DNA of 64,000 nucleotides from Salinactinospora qingdaonensis (GTDB lineage Bacteria; Actinomycetota; Actinomycetes; Streptosporangiales; Streptosporangiaceae), in contig NZ_BAABDD010000001.1 in NCBI RefSeq assembly GCF_039539445.1, forward strand, positions 186,001 to 250,000, read 5' to 3'. Shown piece by piece: positions 52,894-61,062 of the stretch; within the stretch, counting starts at the first letter, position 1; each line of letters opens with the position of its first letter. Below the pieces are notes generated by a model. The model saw only the letters and a list, made by a program, of their open reading frames with translations. It did no database searches and was not told the DNA's origin. Made by a program: the position numbers and the translations under genes.

Positions 52894-54633
52894 TCACTCC
52901 TTCCACCGGTAGCCGCGCGGCGTGACGAACCGACCGGCCACGATCCGGCTGGCCGTACTGCCCACGACGACCACTGTGTACATGTCCACCTCGGCCGCCC
53001 CGCCGTCGAGCATGTCGGCCAGTGTGGTCACGGTGACACGCTCACCGTCGCGTGCGGCGTTGCGCACGTGGCCGACGGGGGTTTCGGGAGGCCGGTGCGC
53101 GGCCAGCAACTCCAGGGCGCGGGGGAATTGCCAGTCGCGGTTGCGGCTGCGCGGGTTGTAGAAGCACACGGTGAAGTCGCCCTCGGCCGCGGCACGCACC
53201 CGGCGCTCGATGGCCTCCCACGGAGTGTGCAGATCCGACAGGGAAATGTAAGCGTGATCGTGGCCGAGCGGAGCACCGAGCAGGTGGGCGGCGGCCACGG
53301 CGGCGGTGATGCCGGGAACCCCCACGACGTCGATGTCGGTGCCGGCCGCGTCCAACGCGGGGCTGGCCATGGCGTACACACCAGCGTCTCCGGAGCCGAT
53401 GAGGGCCACGGCCGCGCCGGCGCGCGCCTGCTCGACAGCGGTGCGCGCCCGCTCCTCCTCTTGGCCAAGCCCACTGGCCACCACCTGGGTCCCCGGTGCA
53501 AGCAGGTCACGGATCTGGTCGATGTACTGGTCGAGGCCGACCACGACGCTGGCGCGGCGCAACTGCGCGAGCGCGCGGGGGGCGGTGAGGTCGCGGGCGC
53601 CCGGGCCAAGACCGACGACACACAGCCGGCCGCGCGGCCGGAGTCTGGCCACGGCCACGGTGGCGTTGGGAGACTTGCGCTTGGCCACGACCAGTTCGGC
53701 GCTGCGGCCGTCGAGTGCCGCGGCGTGCAGCGCGGCGGCCTCGGCGACGCTGGGAGTTCCCACCTCGGAACGGACGAGCTCACTGGGGTGGGGAACGTCG
53801 ATGGCGGCGAGGTCGGCGGCGGGAAAGGCGCGCAATCGCCATCCCCGCTGCCGTGCCGCCTCGACGATCCCGCTCTCGTCAGCCTTGAGGTCGACCGTGG
53901 CCACACAGCGCACGCTGGCGCCGGCAAGAGCCGCATCGGTGAGGGCTGCCTCGATCAACTCGGTGACCTCGGCGGCGGAGACGCCACGTGCCGCCCCCAC
54001 GCCCACGACCAGAGAGGGCGGGCGGTAGACGAGCGTGTCCGCGGACGCGGTGACGACGGTGTCGGTGCGGTCATCGACCCGGATGACCGCAGCGCCGGGC
54101 TCGGTGACTTCAGGGGCGGCGTTGGGGGGCAGCGGTGGCAACGGCCACTCCCGCGTGCCTTCGAGGCGGACCGGCTCGCCCGAGAGCAGCCGCGCCCCCA
54201 CGCGCGCCAGCGGCGCGGGGTCAGCCACCGAGCAGCCCAGATCGGCACCGTAGGAATCCAACGGTGTGGCGGCCACGCTGTCACTGGCGGTGGTGACCAC
54301 AGCCGTGCAGCCGAGCGTCTTGGAGAGCCGGTGGGCGAGGGTGTTAGCGCCATAGTGACCGCCGAGCACGGGCACCGCGTAGCGCAGCGCCTCATCGACG
54401 CAGACCACCGGGGGATCGGTCGTCTTGTCACCGATCAGCGGCGCCAGCACCCGCACCGTCGCCCCCACCGCCACGAAGGCGACGACGGCGTCGCTGTCGC
54501 GAAACGCGCGCTGGAGGGCCTCGGCCGGCCGGTCGGCGGTGACAACCTCGACCTCGTCGGGCCATACCGCCCGAAGCCGCTCGCCCACGGCCCGCCCGGC
54601 CGCCGTTACGGCTACGACACCGATTGCGCCCAT
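52894..54633 (-). CDS. cobJ: CbiG-CbiH fusion: cobalt-precorrin-5A hydrolase / precorrin-3B C17-methyltransferase
   Basis: The 579-residue protein joins two cobalamin enzymes. Residues 1-330 are CbiG: VVAVTAAGRAVGERL, VAVGATVRVLAPLIGDKTTDPPVV, VLGGHYGANTLAHRLSKTLG and VVGVGAARGVSAAEVTELI. CbiG opens the delta-lactone and releases acetaldehyde in the early-cobalt route. Residues 335-579 are CobJ/CbiH: LCVVGLGPGARDLTAPRA, ALIGSGDAGVYAMASPAL, VVGVPGITAAVAAAHLLGAPLGHD and FYNPRSRNRDWQFPRALELL. The CobJ half methylates C-17 and contracts the ring, so two consecutive reactions are linked. ATG 54633 (MGAIGVVAVTAAG) is the natural start; a longer frame begins at 54681. Confidence 0.95.
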   Translation of the reverse strand: MGAIGVVAVTAAGRAVGERLRAVWPDEVEVVTADRPAEALQRAFRDSDAVVAFVAVGATVRVLAPLIGDKTTDPPVVCVDEALRYAVPVLGGHYGANTLAHRLSKTLGCTAVVTTASDSVAATPLDSYGADLGCSVADPAPLARVGARLLSGEPVRLEGTREWPLPPLPPNAAPEVTEPGAAVIRVDDRTDTVVTASADTLVYRPPSLVVGVGAARGVSAAEVTELIEAALTDAALAGASVRCVATVDLKADESGIVEAARQRGWRLRAFPAADLAAIDVPHPSELVRSEVGTPSVAEAAALHAAALDGRSAELVVAKRKSPNATVAVARLRPRGRLCVVGLGPGARDLTAPRALAQLRRASVVVGLDQYIDQIRDLLAPGTQVVASGLGQEEERARTAVEQARAGAAVALIGSGDAGVYAMASPALDAAGTDIDVVGVPGITAAVAAAHLLGAPLGHDHAYISLSDLHTPWEAIERRVRAAAEGDFTVCFYNPRSRNRDWQFPRALELLAAHRPPETPVGHVRNAARDGERVTVTTLADMLDGGAAEVDMYTVVVVGSTASRIVAGRFVTPRGYRWKE

Positions 54634-54821
54634 ACTTACCTTTCTCGTTGCTCCTTCGCCGTCGACCGGCGCGGTGGCCACAGTCGCGGCCCGGGATCGA
54701 CGCGGCGGCCTTAGCGCCGCCCCAACTCAATGTGGTGCGCGCCGCTCTGGTGGGGTCACACCCACCGGTAGCAGCGCACGAGAGAGCGAGCCCCTGGGCC
54801 CGCCCTCAACAAGCCGCGGCC

Positions 54822-56111
54822 TCACCCCGACTCGTCCGGCCCCTCCGCACCGCCGGAGCTGTAGCCCCACAGCAGGGTGACCGGGTTGGTCGCCGCCAGG
54901 CGCAACGACCCGTCGGGCAGCGCAGCCAACCGCGAAGCGTGCAGTTGCGTTCCCGCCACCTCGTAGTCGTGCTCGATGAGCACGTCATAGGCCGGGCGCA
55001 CCCGGTCGAGCGCGGCCAAGGCGATGACGACCCGCGCGGGCCGGCCCGCTGTGAGGACGGCCGTGACCGCCTCGGTACCGCCCCCGCCGATGAAGACGGC
55101 GTCGGGAGGCAGTGGGGGCGGGGCCGTGCGGATCTGGGTGGGCGCGTCACCGGGTCGGACCTCCACCTCCATGCCGTGGGTGGCGGCGTTGGCGCGGATG
55201 CGCGCACAGTCGTCGTCGTTGCGCTCGAACGCTATGGCACGCGCGCCGAAGCGCGCACACTCCACCGCTACCGACCCGCTACCGGCCCCGATATCCCAGA
55301 CCACCGTGCCGGGGCGCGGCGCCAGCCGCGCGAGCGCGACGGCGCGCACCTCCGGTTTGGTGATCATCGAGGCGCGGTGCTCGAAGCGCTCCGGCGGTAG
55401 CGCCCACCCGTCGGGGGCGCCCTGATGACCGGGAAGCCACCCCATAGCGGGGGCGATCCGCCGGTCGGGGCGCACCGCGAGCACGACGTTGGGGTGGCGC
55501 CACGCTCCCGGGGGGCTTTCCTCGGTTGCGCTGGTGCCGGGGCCGGCCGCGGGGAGGTCGGCGCCCGCCGCCACGTGGGTCACGCGCTCTTGGGGCGTGC
55601 CCAGGCACTCAGCCACGTAGACGTCGCGTCCAGCATCGCCAAGGGCGGGGAGGAACGCTTCGGGCTCGGCGTGACCGGGCGCGGTGAGAATCGCGGCCTT
55701 GGAATGCCCCAGAGCCGCGGCGAGGGCCCGCCGCGCCGAACGGCCGCTGTCGTTACGGCCATGGGCCGACACCACGAGGGCGTCATCCCAGGTCAAGCCG
55801 ATACGGGCGAACGCCAGCGCCACTGAGGAGACCGCGGGGAGGACCCGAGGATGGGCGCCGGCCGCGCGCAGCGCGCGCACGATGCCGAAGAAACCGGGAT
55901 CGCCTGAGGCCAACACGACAACGGGACCGGTAGCGGCCACCACCTCGGCCACGGCCACGTCGAGCCGGCCCAGCGTGAGGCGGCGCGCCCTCTCGGGTAC
56001 CGCTACAGCGTCGATGTGGCGCGCCGCACCCACGACGCAGGTGGCCTCGGCCAGCGCCGCCTGAGCTTCGGGCGCCAGCGGGCCGCCGTCCAACCCGATG
56101 ACGGTGATCAC
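54822..56111 (-). CDS. cobL: Precorrin-6Y C5,15-methyltransferase, CbiE-CbiT fusion (CobL)
   Basis: The 429-residue enzyme methylates C-5 and C-15 and decarboxylates the C-12 acetate chain. The N-terminal CbiE half has VITVIGLDGGPLAPEAQAAL, VVLASGDPGFFGIVRALRAAG and LTWDDALVVSAHGR. The C-terminal CbiT half (from about residue 240) has ITKPEVRAVALARLAPRPG and VWDIGAGSGSVAVECARFG, the S-adenosylmethionine-binding GxGxG, then AVFIGGGGTEAV. GTG 56111 gives the correct beginning, after an AGAGG ribosome site. It is followed 188 bases later by cbiGH on the same strand. Confidence 0.95.
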   Translation of the reverse strand: MITVIGLDGGPLAPEAQAALAEATCVVGAARHIDAVAVPERARRLTLGRLDVAVAEVVAATGPVVVLASGDPGFFGIVRALRAAGAHPRVLPAVSSVALAFARIGLTWDDALVVSAHGRNDSGRSARRALAAALGHSKAAILTAPGHAEPEAFLPALGDAGRDVYVAECLGTPQERVTHVAAGADLPAAGPGTSATEESPPGAWRHPNVVLAVRPDRRIAPAMGWLPGHQGAPDGWALPPERFEHRASMITKPEVRAVALARLAPRPGTVVWDIGAGSGSVAVECARFGARAIAFERNDDDCARIRANAATHGMEVEVRPGDAPTQIRTAPPPLPPDAVFIGGGGTEAVTAVLTAGRPARVVIALAALDRVRPAYDVLIEHDYEVAGTQLHASRLAALPDGSLRLAATNPVTLLWGYSSGGAEGPDESG

Positions 56112-56710
56112 GACGCACCGCCTCTTACCCGCCGGCCGTGGCGGCGGGGCCGCTGCCGGGGACGGACGTGGCGGACCGGGGTCGCGCCCGCTGGAGTGCG
56201 GACGACGCCGGGCGTGCACCGGCCGGACAGCGGCACTGCCCCGCCCTTCGTCTCCTTCGTGGACATCACGGGGCGAACGGTGGGTCCGGTCACAACGCAC
56301 GCGCCGGCATCAGTCTTGATCACAACTGTCCAGGATCGCAGACCCCGCCCCGGCCCCCGCACGCAGGGTGGGGCACCGAGAGCCGCCACAACCAAGATGG
56401 CCTGGGGCAACGTCCCGGGACACGCCTGCGCAACGGTGGCGGCGAACACGCTGTCCCCGCCGATGCCCGGCCCGTGCCCTGCTCTTTCCCGCCGGCCCCG
56501 CACCGCGACGGTAGGGGCGCTGGTCGGGACGGCGAGATGAGAGGGCGGCAGGTCCGCGGCGAGGTGGGGCCGCACGGCGATATCGTCGCACGGGCGGCTC
56601 TGGGCTGCCCCTCGCCGCCGACGTCATCCGCCCCAGCTCACCCCAGCGACCTGCAAGCCTCCCGGTGTCTCTCCTCTCTCCTCGTGACCACCGCCCCGAG
56701 CCCCGGCTTC
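56112..56710. other. Gap upstream of cobL, first 600 bases
   Basis: The cobL promoter should lie here on the minus strand. No riboswitch landmarks were seen. The stretch translates only into Arg/Gly-rich chance frames. It leads into the two composite repeats at 56711 and 57151. Confidence 0.45.
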
Positions 56711-57140
56711 CGGGGGGTGTTTCTGTGGGTTTGTCGCGCCGGGGTGGGGGTCCGATATGTGTCCGGGGTGGGAGTGTTCTCCGTCCGCTCGTGCCTCGAT
56801 CGCTTCGCGATCTCGGCAGCCTTGAAAAAAAGGGGGCGCTGTGTCTTTGACACATCGCCGTTGTGCCGGATGCCGCTGGTGTGGGGGATACGCCGGCGGG
56901 GCGGTGTCTCGGTGGGGCGGTGGCTGAGAACACGCCGGAACCCGCCGAGCCGCCCCACCCCCGGCTGCCCTCTCGCAGTGCCCGCCCCACGCCTGTTTGC
57001 CCTGTTGCGGTGGTGGCTCCACGCCGGCCCCAAGTCCCCCGTCGTGGCACCCGTTCCACCTCGAACACAACCCACCCCCGGCTGCTGAGATCGCGAAGCG
57101 ATCGAGGCACGAGCGACGAAAAACCCCACAAACTCTCCAC
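56711..57140. repeat. Composite repeat element, copy G-H (about 430 bp)
   Basis: Cores in opposite orientation lie at 56787-56821 (GCTCGTGCCTCGATCGCTTC, GCGATCTCGGCAGCC) and at 57081-57114 on the complement. The copy D-E at 28725 matches it in reverse over its whole length. The outer left arm begins GGGGGGTGTTTCTGTGGG. The middle contains GGGGATACGCCGG, GGTGGCTGAG and CCCGTCGTGGCACCCGTTCC, shared with D-E. No transposase frame is present, so it behaves like a non-autonomous element. Confidence 0.75.
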
Positions 57141-57150
57141 AGACCAATCC

Positions 57151-57550
57151 TTCCGGGGGGGTGTTTCTCTGAGTTTGTCAAGCCGAAAGTGGGCAGGTGG
57201 CGCCGTTCGCTTGTGCCTCGATCTCGCCAGCCTGGGAGGGCACGGCTCCCTGAAAGTTGGAGTGGCTGGGATGGTTTTTCTGCCGTTTTGGGGTTTCGAT
57301 GCTCTGGGAGGAGGCCGCTAGCGGCCGGAAGGAGACGATGGTGACCCTTGTTTTCCGGACACATAGGGCCCCTGGCCCCTCTTGTCCGCACACAAGACCG
57401 GGGCGGCGTGCCTGTTCGCGGAACCGTCTCCTTGTGGCCGAGGGAAGTGGTGGCACCCGCCCTGGATACCGCCCACCTTCGGCTGCCGAGATCGCGCAGT
57501 GATCGAGGCACGAGCCACGGGAACCCCACGCCCTCGCAACAACAACCATC
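57151..57550. repeat. Composite repeat element, copy I-J (about 400 bp, diverged)
   Basis: It begins right after G-H with the same outer arm (TTCCGGGGGGGTGTTTCT). Its left core at 57209-57236 is truncated (GCTTGTGCCTCGATCTCGCC, missing the central GCTGCGCG). Its right core at 57482-57515 is complete on the complement. The central sequence differs from copies D-E and G-H, so only the ends are shared. It lies between cobL and cbiD. Confidence 0.65.
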
Positions 57551-57623
57551 CCTACATCCGCTGGGCATGCGGCGCTCCGACCACGGGAGCCACAGCGCGG
57601 CCCCTGGGGACCAAAGCGGGGGG

Positions 57624-58796
57624 TCAGCCATCGGGACTGTCGGGCGGGTAGGCGGCCACCACGTTCTTGCCGGTGAAGTCGACCATGGCCGCCTCGACCT
57701 CCAACGCGCCCTCGGTGAAGCGGGTCAGCACTTCGACCACCCGGCGGCACAGCTCCTGCCCGGCCGGGCGCAACAGGCCGGCCTCCTCCCACAGCTCGTA
57801 GGCGTGGCGACCGGTGTTGGCGGCGCCGACGCGCTGCACCACGCCGTCGTCACCACCGACATAGCGGGTGATCTCACCGAGGAGCTCGGTGGAGACCTTG
57901 GAGCGGGTGTAGTGGGTCATCAGCACCCCCGCGGCGAGCTTGGTGAGCTTGCCGGCCATCCCCACAAAAACCACCCTGGTCAGCCCGCCCTCGCGCGCGC
58001 TGCGCAGGGCGGCGCCGGTGAAGTCACCGACCTCGACGAAGCACACCCGAGACAGGTCGGGATAGCGTTCCATCGCGCCTTTTTCGGTGCGGCCACCGGT
58101 GCACAGCACGAGGGTGCTCTCGCGCTGGGCTGCCATGACCGAGACGGCTTGCTCGACGCTGGCGCGCCACGATGCGGTGGAAAAAGGGCGCACGATCCCG
58201 GTGGTGCCGAGAATGGAAATCCCTCCGAGGATGCCCAGACGCGCGTTCGTGGTCTTGCGCGCCATCTTCTCGCCTTCGGGAACGCTGATGACCACACGCA
58301 AGCCCTGCTCGTGTCCGGCGGTGGCCTCCGATACGGCCTGGAGGATCATCTCGCGCGGCACCGGGTTGATGGCAGGGCCACCCAGCTCCAAGCCGAGCCC
58401 GGGCCGGGTGACCACGCCGACTCCTACGCCGCCGTCGAGGTCGATCCCCGGCTCTGAGCGTCGGGTGACGGTGGCGGTGATGTGGGCTCCGTTGGTGGCG
58501 TCGGGATCGTCACCGGCGTCTTTGACCACGACCGCCTCGGCGCGGTCACGCGAGAGCGGGCCAGAACTGTCGGTGGCGAAGGTGACACGCCGCCCCGAGG
58601 GCAACGCCACCTCAACGACAGGCACTTCACGGCCGGTGAGCAGTGCTTCGGTCGCGGCCTTGGCGGCAGCGGAAGCGCAGGTGCCGGTGGTCCAGCCAGT
58701 GCGCAGTGCCTTCTGCCGCACCTTCATCGTGCGCGGCATGTCGGGTTCGCGAGGGTCAGGGCCGGGTGCCGGTGTGGGCTCGGGCTGGGAGGTCAT
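57624..58796 (-). CDS. cbiD: Cobalt-precorrin-5B C1-methyltransferase CbiD
   Basis: The 390-residue protein is CbiD, specific to the early-cobalt pathway, which transfers the C-1 methyl group. After a Pro-rich leader it shows LRTGWTTGTCASAAAKAATEALLTG, the family hallmark, VALPSGRRVTFATDSS, GAHITATVTRR, GLGLELGGPAINPVPREMI, GIVRPFSTASWRASVEQ and the C-terminal VFVGMAGKLTKLAAGVLMTHYTRS. ATG 58796 gives a slightly long leader; 58739 (MPRTMKVRQKAL) is an alternative. It follows cobM by 16 bases and belongs to the same minus-strand operon. Confidence 0.95.
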   Translation of the reverse strand: MTSQPEPTPAPGPDPREPDMPRTMKVRQKALRTGWTTGTCASAAAKAATEALLTGREVPVVEVALPSGRRVTFATDSSGPLSRDRAEAVVVKDAGDDPDATNGAHITATVTRRSEPGIDLDGGVGVGVVTRPGLGLELGGPAINPVPREMILQAVSEATAGHEQGLRVVISVPEGEKMARKTTNARLGILGGISILGTTGIVRPFSTASWRASVEQAVSVMAAQRESTLVLCTGGRTEKGAMERYPDLSRVCFVEVGDFTGAALRSAREGGLTRVVFVGMAGKLTKLAAGVLMTHYTRSKVSTELLGEITRYVGGDDGVVQRVGAANTGRHAYELWEEAGLLRPAGQELCRRVVEVLTRFTEGALEVEAAMVDFTGKNVVAAYPPDSPDG

Positions 58797-58812
58797 GGCG
58801 AACCGGATCAGG

Positions 58813-59616
58813 TCAGGACTGCCGGGCGCGCCGTAGCTCCCGGCGCGCCTGCCGGTCGGGTTTGCGGTACCCGTGGAAGTGGCCGGGGTGGTAGAGGTGG
58901 GACCGGGTTCCCGACGCCTCCAGAGCCGGCCCCACGAGGACGAGGGTGTGCTTCCACAGCCGGTTCTCCTTAATAGTGTCCTCCAACTCCTCCAACCGGC
59001 AGCGCAGCACGAGCTCCTCGGGCCAGGTGACCTGGTAGGCGACCACGCACGGGGTGTCGGGCGGGTAGCCGCCGGCGAGCAGCTCGCGCTGCAACGGGCC
59101 GGAGCGCGCCGCGGAGAGGAACAGCGCCATGGTGGTGCCGTGCTCGGCGAAGGCGCGCACATCCTCCCCTTCGGGCATGGGGGTTTTGCCGCCGCCGAGC
59201 CGGGTGAGGATGACCGACTGGGCGACTTCGGGGATCGTCAACTCCCGCTCCACAAGGGCAGCCACAGCGCTGAAGCTCGCCACTCCGGGGATGATCTCGG
59301 TTTGGACGCCGAGTTCGGCGCACCGGTCGAGCTGCTCCTGTACCGCGCCCCACAGGGCGGGGTCACCGGAGTGGATGCGGGCGACCCGCACCCCGTCGGT
59401 GGCGGCGCGCTTGTAGTAGGGCAGTACCTCCTCCATAGGCACTTTGGCCGAGTCAACGATCTCAGCGTCGGGCCGAGCGTGGTCAAGGACCTCGGCCTGC
59501 ACGAGGCTGGCCGCCCAGATCACCACGTCGGCGGCTTCGATAGCGCGCACGGCGCGGATGGTGAGCAGGTCGGCGGCGCCGGGGCCCGCCCCTACGAAGG
59601 TGACTTTTCCGCTCAC
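58813..59616 (-). CDS. cobM: Precorrin-4 C11-methyltransferase (CobM/CbiF)
   Basis: The 267-residue S-adenosylmethionine enzyme methylates C-11 of (cobalt-)precorrin-4. KVTFVGAGPGAADLLTIRAVRAIEAADVV is the N-terminal binding loop, and MEEVLPYYKRAATDGVRVARIHSGDPALWGAVQEQL and IIPGVASFSAVAALVERELTIPEVAQSVILTRLGG are typical. The tail HLYHPGHFHGYRK is rich in His and basic residues. Its ATG overlaps the cobI stop (ATGA at 59613), so it is coupled. Confidence 0.95.
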   Translation of the reverse strand: MSGKVTFVGAGPGAADLLTIRAVRAIEAADVVIWAASLVQAEVLDHARPDAEIVDSAKVPMEEVLPYYKRAATDGVRVARIHSGDPALWGAVQEQLDRCAELGVQTEIIPGVASFSAVAALVERELTIPEVAQSVILTRLGGGKTPMPEGEDVRAFAEHGTTMALFLSAARSGPLQRELLAGGYPPDTPCVVAYQVTWPEELVLRCRLEELEDTIKENRLWKHTLVLVGPALEASGTRSHLYHPGHFHGYRKPDRQARRELRRARQS

Positions 59617-60353
59617 AGTTTTCCTCCTCGGCCGTTGCGCTTGGCGGGGGCGATCAGGGTGGACAGGTAAGGGAGCTCTTCGCCGCTGCGGTGCTCCAGC
59701 GGGCCGATGTCCTCATCGGCCAGCCCCAAGCGGGACCCGTAGACGGCGTCGGCGAGCCGGTCGGTGTCGGCGAGCGCCTGGATCACCTCGTCGGCGAAGC
59801 GGCCGAACTTGTAGGCGACGACGGTGCTGTCGCCGGCCAGTGCGCTGCGCAGTTGCTCGACGCCGTGAGTGACCGGCAGCAGCGTCACCGGTTCGCGGCC
59901 CTCCACGAGAACGGTCCCCGAACGCGCGGCCAGATCCTGCATCGCCGTGATACCGGCCACCGTCTCGATCTCAACGTCGGACACGAGTTCGCGCACCGTG
60001 TCGGCGAGGTAGGTGAAGGTGGAGTAGACGTTGGGATCGCCGATGGTGGCAAAGGCCACTGTCGCGGCGCCCCGCTCGAAGTGGGCGGCGACGGTGCGGG
60101 CGGCCTCTTCCCAGGCACGGAGGCGCCGTTGGCTGCGTCCACCGCGGTCGTTGAGGGCGAAGACCACGCGCTCAACGGTTTCGGCCTCGACGTGGGCGCG
60201 GACCGTGGCCTCGGCTCGGCCGGGCTCGTCGAGGGCCATGACCGGGACGAGGACCACGTCGGCTTCGCGCATTCGGCGCACGGCCTTGACCGTGACCAGT
60301 TCTGGGTCACCGGGGCCTACACCGACGCCGATCAGGCGTCTGCTCGCTACCAT
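59613..60353 (-). CDS. cobI: Precorrin-2 C20-methyltransferase (CobI/CbiL)
   Basis: The 246-residue enzyme makes the C-20 methylation. RLIGVGVGPGDPELVTVKAVRRMREADVVLVPVMA is the opening, followed by AHFERGAATVAFATIGDPNVYSTFTYLADTV and VETVAGITAMQDLAARSGTVL. Conserved Gly-rich loops and the PDP/DPNVYST segment distinguish it from the other tetrapyrrole methylases here. It overlaps cobM by four bases. It lies about 100 bases downstream of the GNAT gene. Confidence 0.94.
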   Translation of the reverse strand: MVASRRLIGVGVGPGDPELVTVKAVRRMREADVVLVPVMALDEPGRAEATVRAHVEAETVERVVFALNDRGGRSQRRLRAWEEAARTVAAHFERGAATVAFATIGDPNVYSTFTYLADTVRELVSDVEIETVAGITAMQDLAARSGTVLVEGREPVTLLPVTHGVEQLRSALAGDSTVVAYKFGRFADEVIQALADTDRLADAVYGSRLGLADEDIGPLEHRSGEELPYLSTLIAPAKRNGRGGKL

Positions 60354-60456
60354 CCCACCACACTTTCGTCGCTGTTGTCCGGGGAGGCGGCGGGCGTCGA
60401 CCTCATCGTCGTCGCCGCGCCAACGGTCGGGGCGTGTCGCTGGCGTTTACCGCCGA

Positions 60457-61062
60457 TTAGGGTATCGGCAGGTCACGCTGGTGCCGCGGCGGGTCCAGGT
60501 CGGCGGGGATCACGCTGTAGACTGCGAGGTCGGAGCGGCCGGCGTGCAGGCGCATGGCGTTGCGTTCGATGCCCTCGTAGGTGAATCCGGCTTTGGCGGC
60601 GACCCGGCGGGAGCCGGTGTTGGCGGTGGCGGCCTTCAACTCGACGCGCTCGAAGCGCTGCTCGACGATGACCCATCGGGTGATCGCCACGACCGCCTCG
60701 GGAGCGTAGCCGTTACCGCGGGCCCACGGCGCGACCCAGTAGCCGATCTCGGTGATGCGGGAAGTCCACAGCGTGCGGTTGAGCCCAAAGGAGCCCACGA
60801 ACAGCCCGGTGTCGCTTTCGATGGCGGCCCACTGCTGGCCGTCGCCGCTGACGCGCGCCGAAGGCGCCCCGGTGGTGCACCACTCCTCGGCGTCAGCGCG
60901 GGTATAGGCCACGCCGGGCCGCGGGAGGGGAATCCACCGTTGGGTGAGCGGATCAGTGGCGGCCTGGTGGAGCGGGTCGATGTCGGCTTCGGTGAAGGCG
61001 CGCAGGGTCAGCCGATCGGTCTCCAAAATGACCACCGGAAGCAGCATGTCGTGGGATCTCAT
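60457..61062 (-). CDS. GNAT acetyltransferase inside the cobalamin operon
   Basis: The 201-residue protein is a RimJ/RimL-type acetyltransferase: ILETDRLTLRAFTEADIDPLHQAATDP, GLFVGSFGLNR, TEIGYWVAPWARGNGYAPEAV (acetyl-CoA-binding motif A with RGNGYA), and KAATANTGSRRVAAKAGFTYEGIERN (the N-x-x-S-x-x-v-x-x-k-x-GF motif). Its ATG overlaps the stop of cobB by four bases (ATGA at 61059), so it is translated with it. Substrate unknown. Placement argues for a role linked to corrin or cobinamide side chains or simply hitch-hiking in the operon. Confidence 0.88.
   Translation of the reverse strand: MRSHDMLLPVVILETDRLTLRAFTEADIDPLHQAATDPLTQRWIPLPRPGVAYTRADAEEWCTTGAPSARVSGDGQQWAAIESDTGLFVGSFGLNRTLWTSRITEIGYWVAPWARGNGYAPEAVVAITRWVIVEQRFERVELKAATANTGSRRVAAKAGFTYEGIERNAMRLHAGRSDLAVYSVIPADLDPPRHQRDLPIP

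Noticed and set aside
52645..54714. 689-codon plus-strand frame
   Set aside because: It is antisense to the CbiG-CbiH fusion and part of cbiO in another frame. High GC in third codon positions keeps the opposite strand open.
56138..57088. 316-codon frame across the composite repeat, and similar frames at 28579-29325 and 56624-57631
   Set aside because: They share phrases such as LVPRSLRDLG and RSRSDRG only because the repeat DNA is similar. Frames run through it on both strands with no start signals, so they are artefacts of the repeat.
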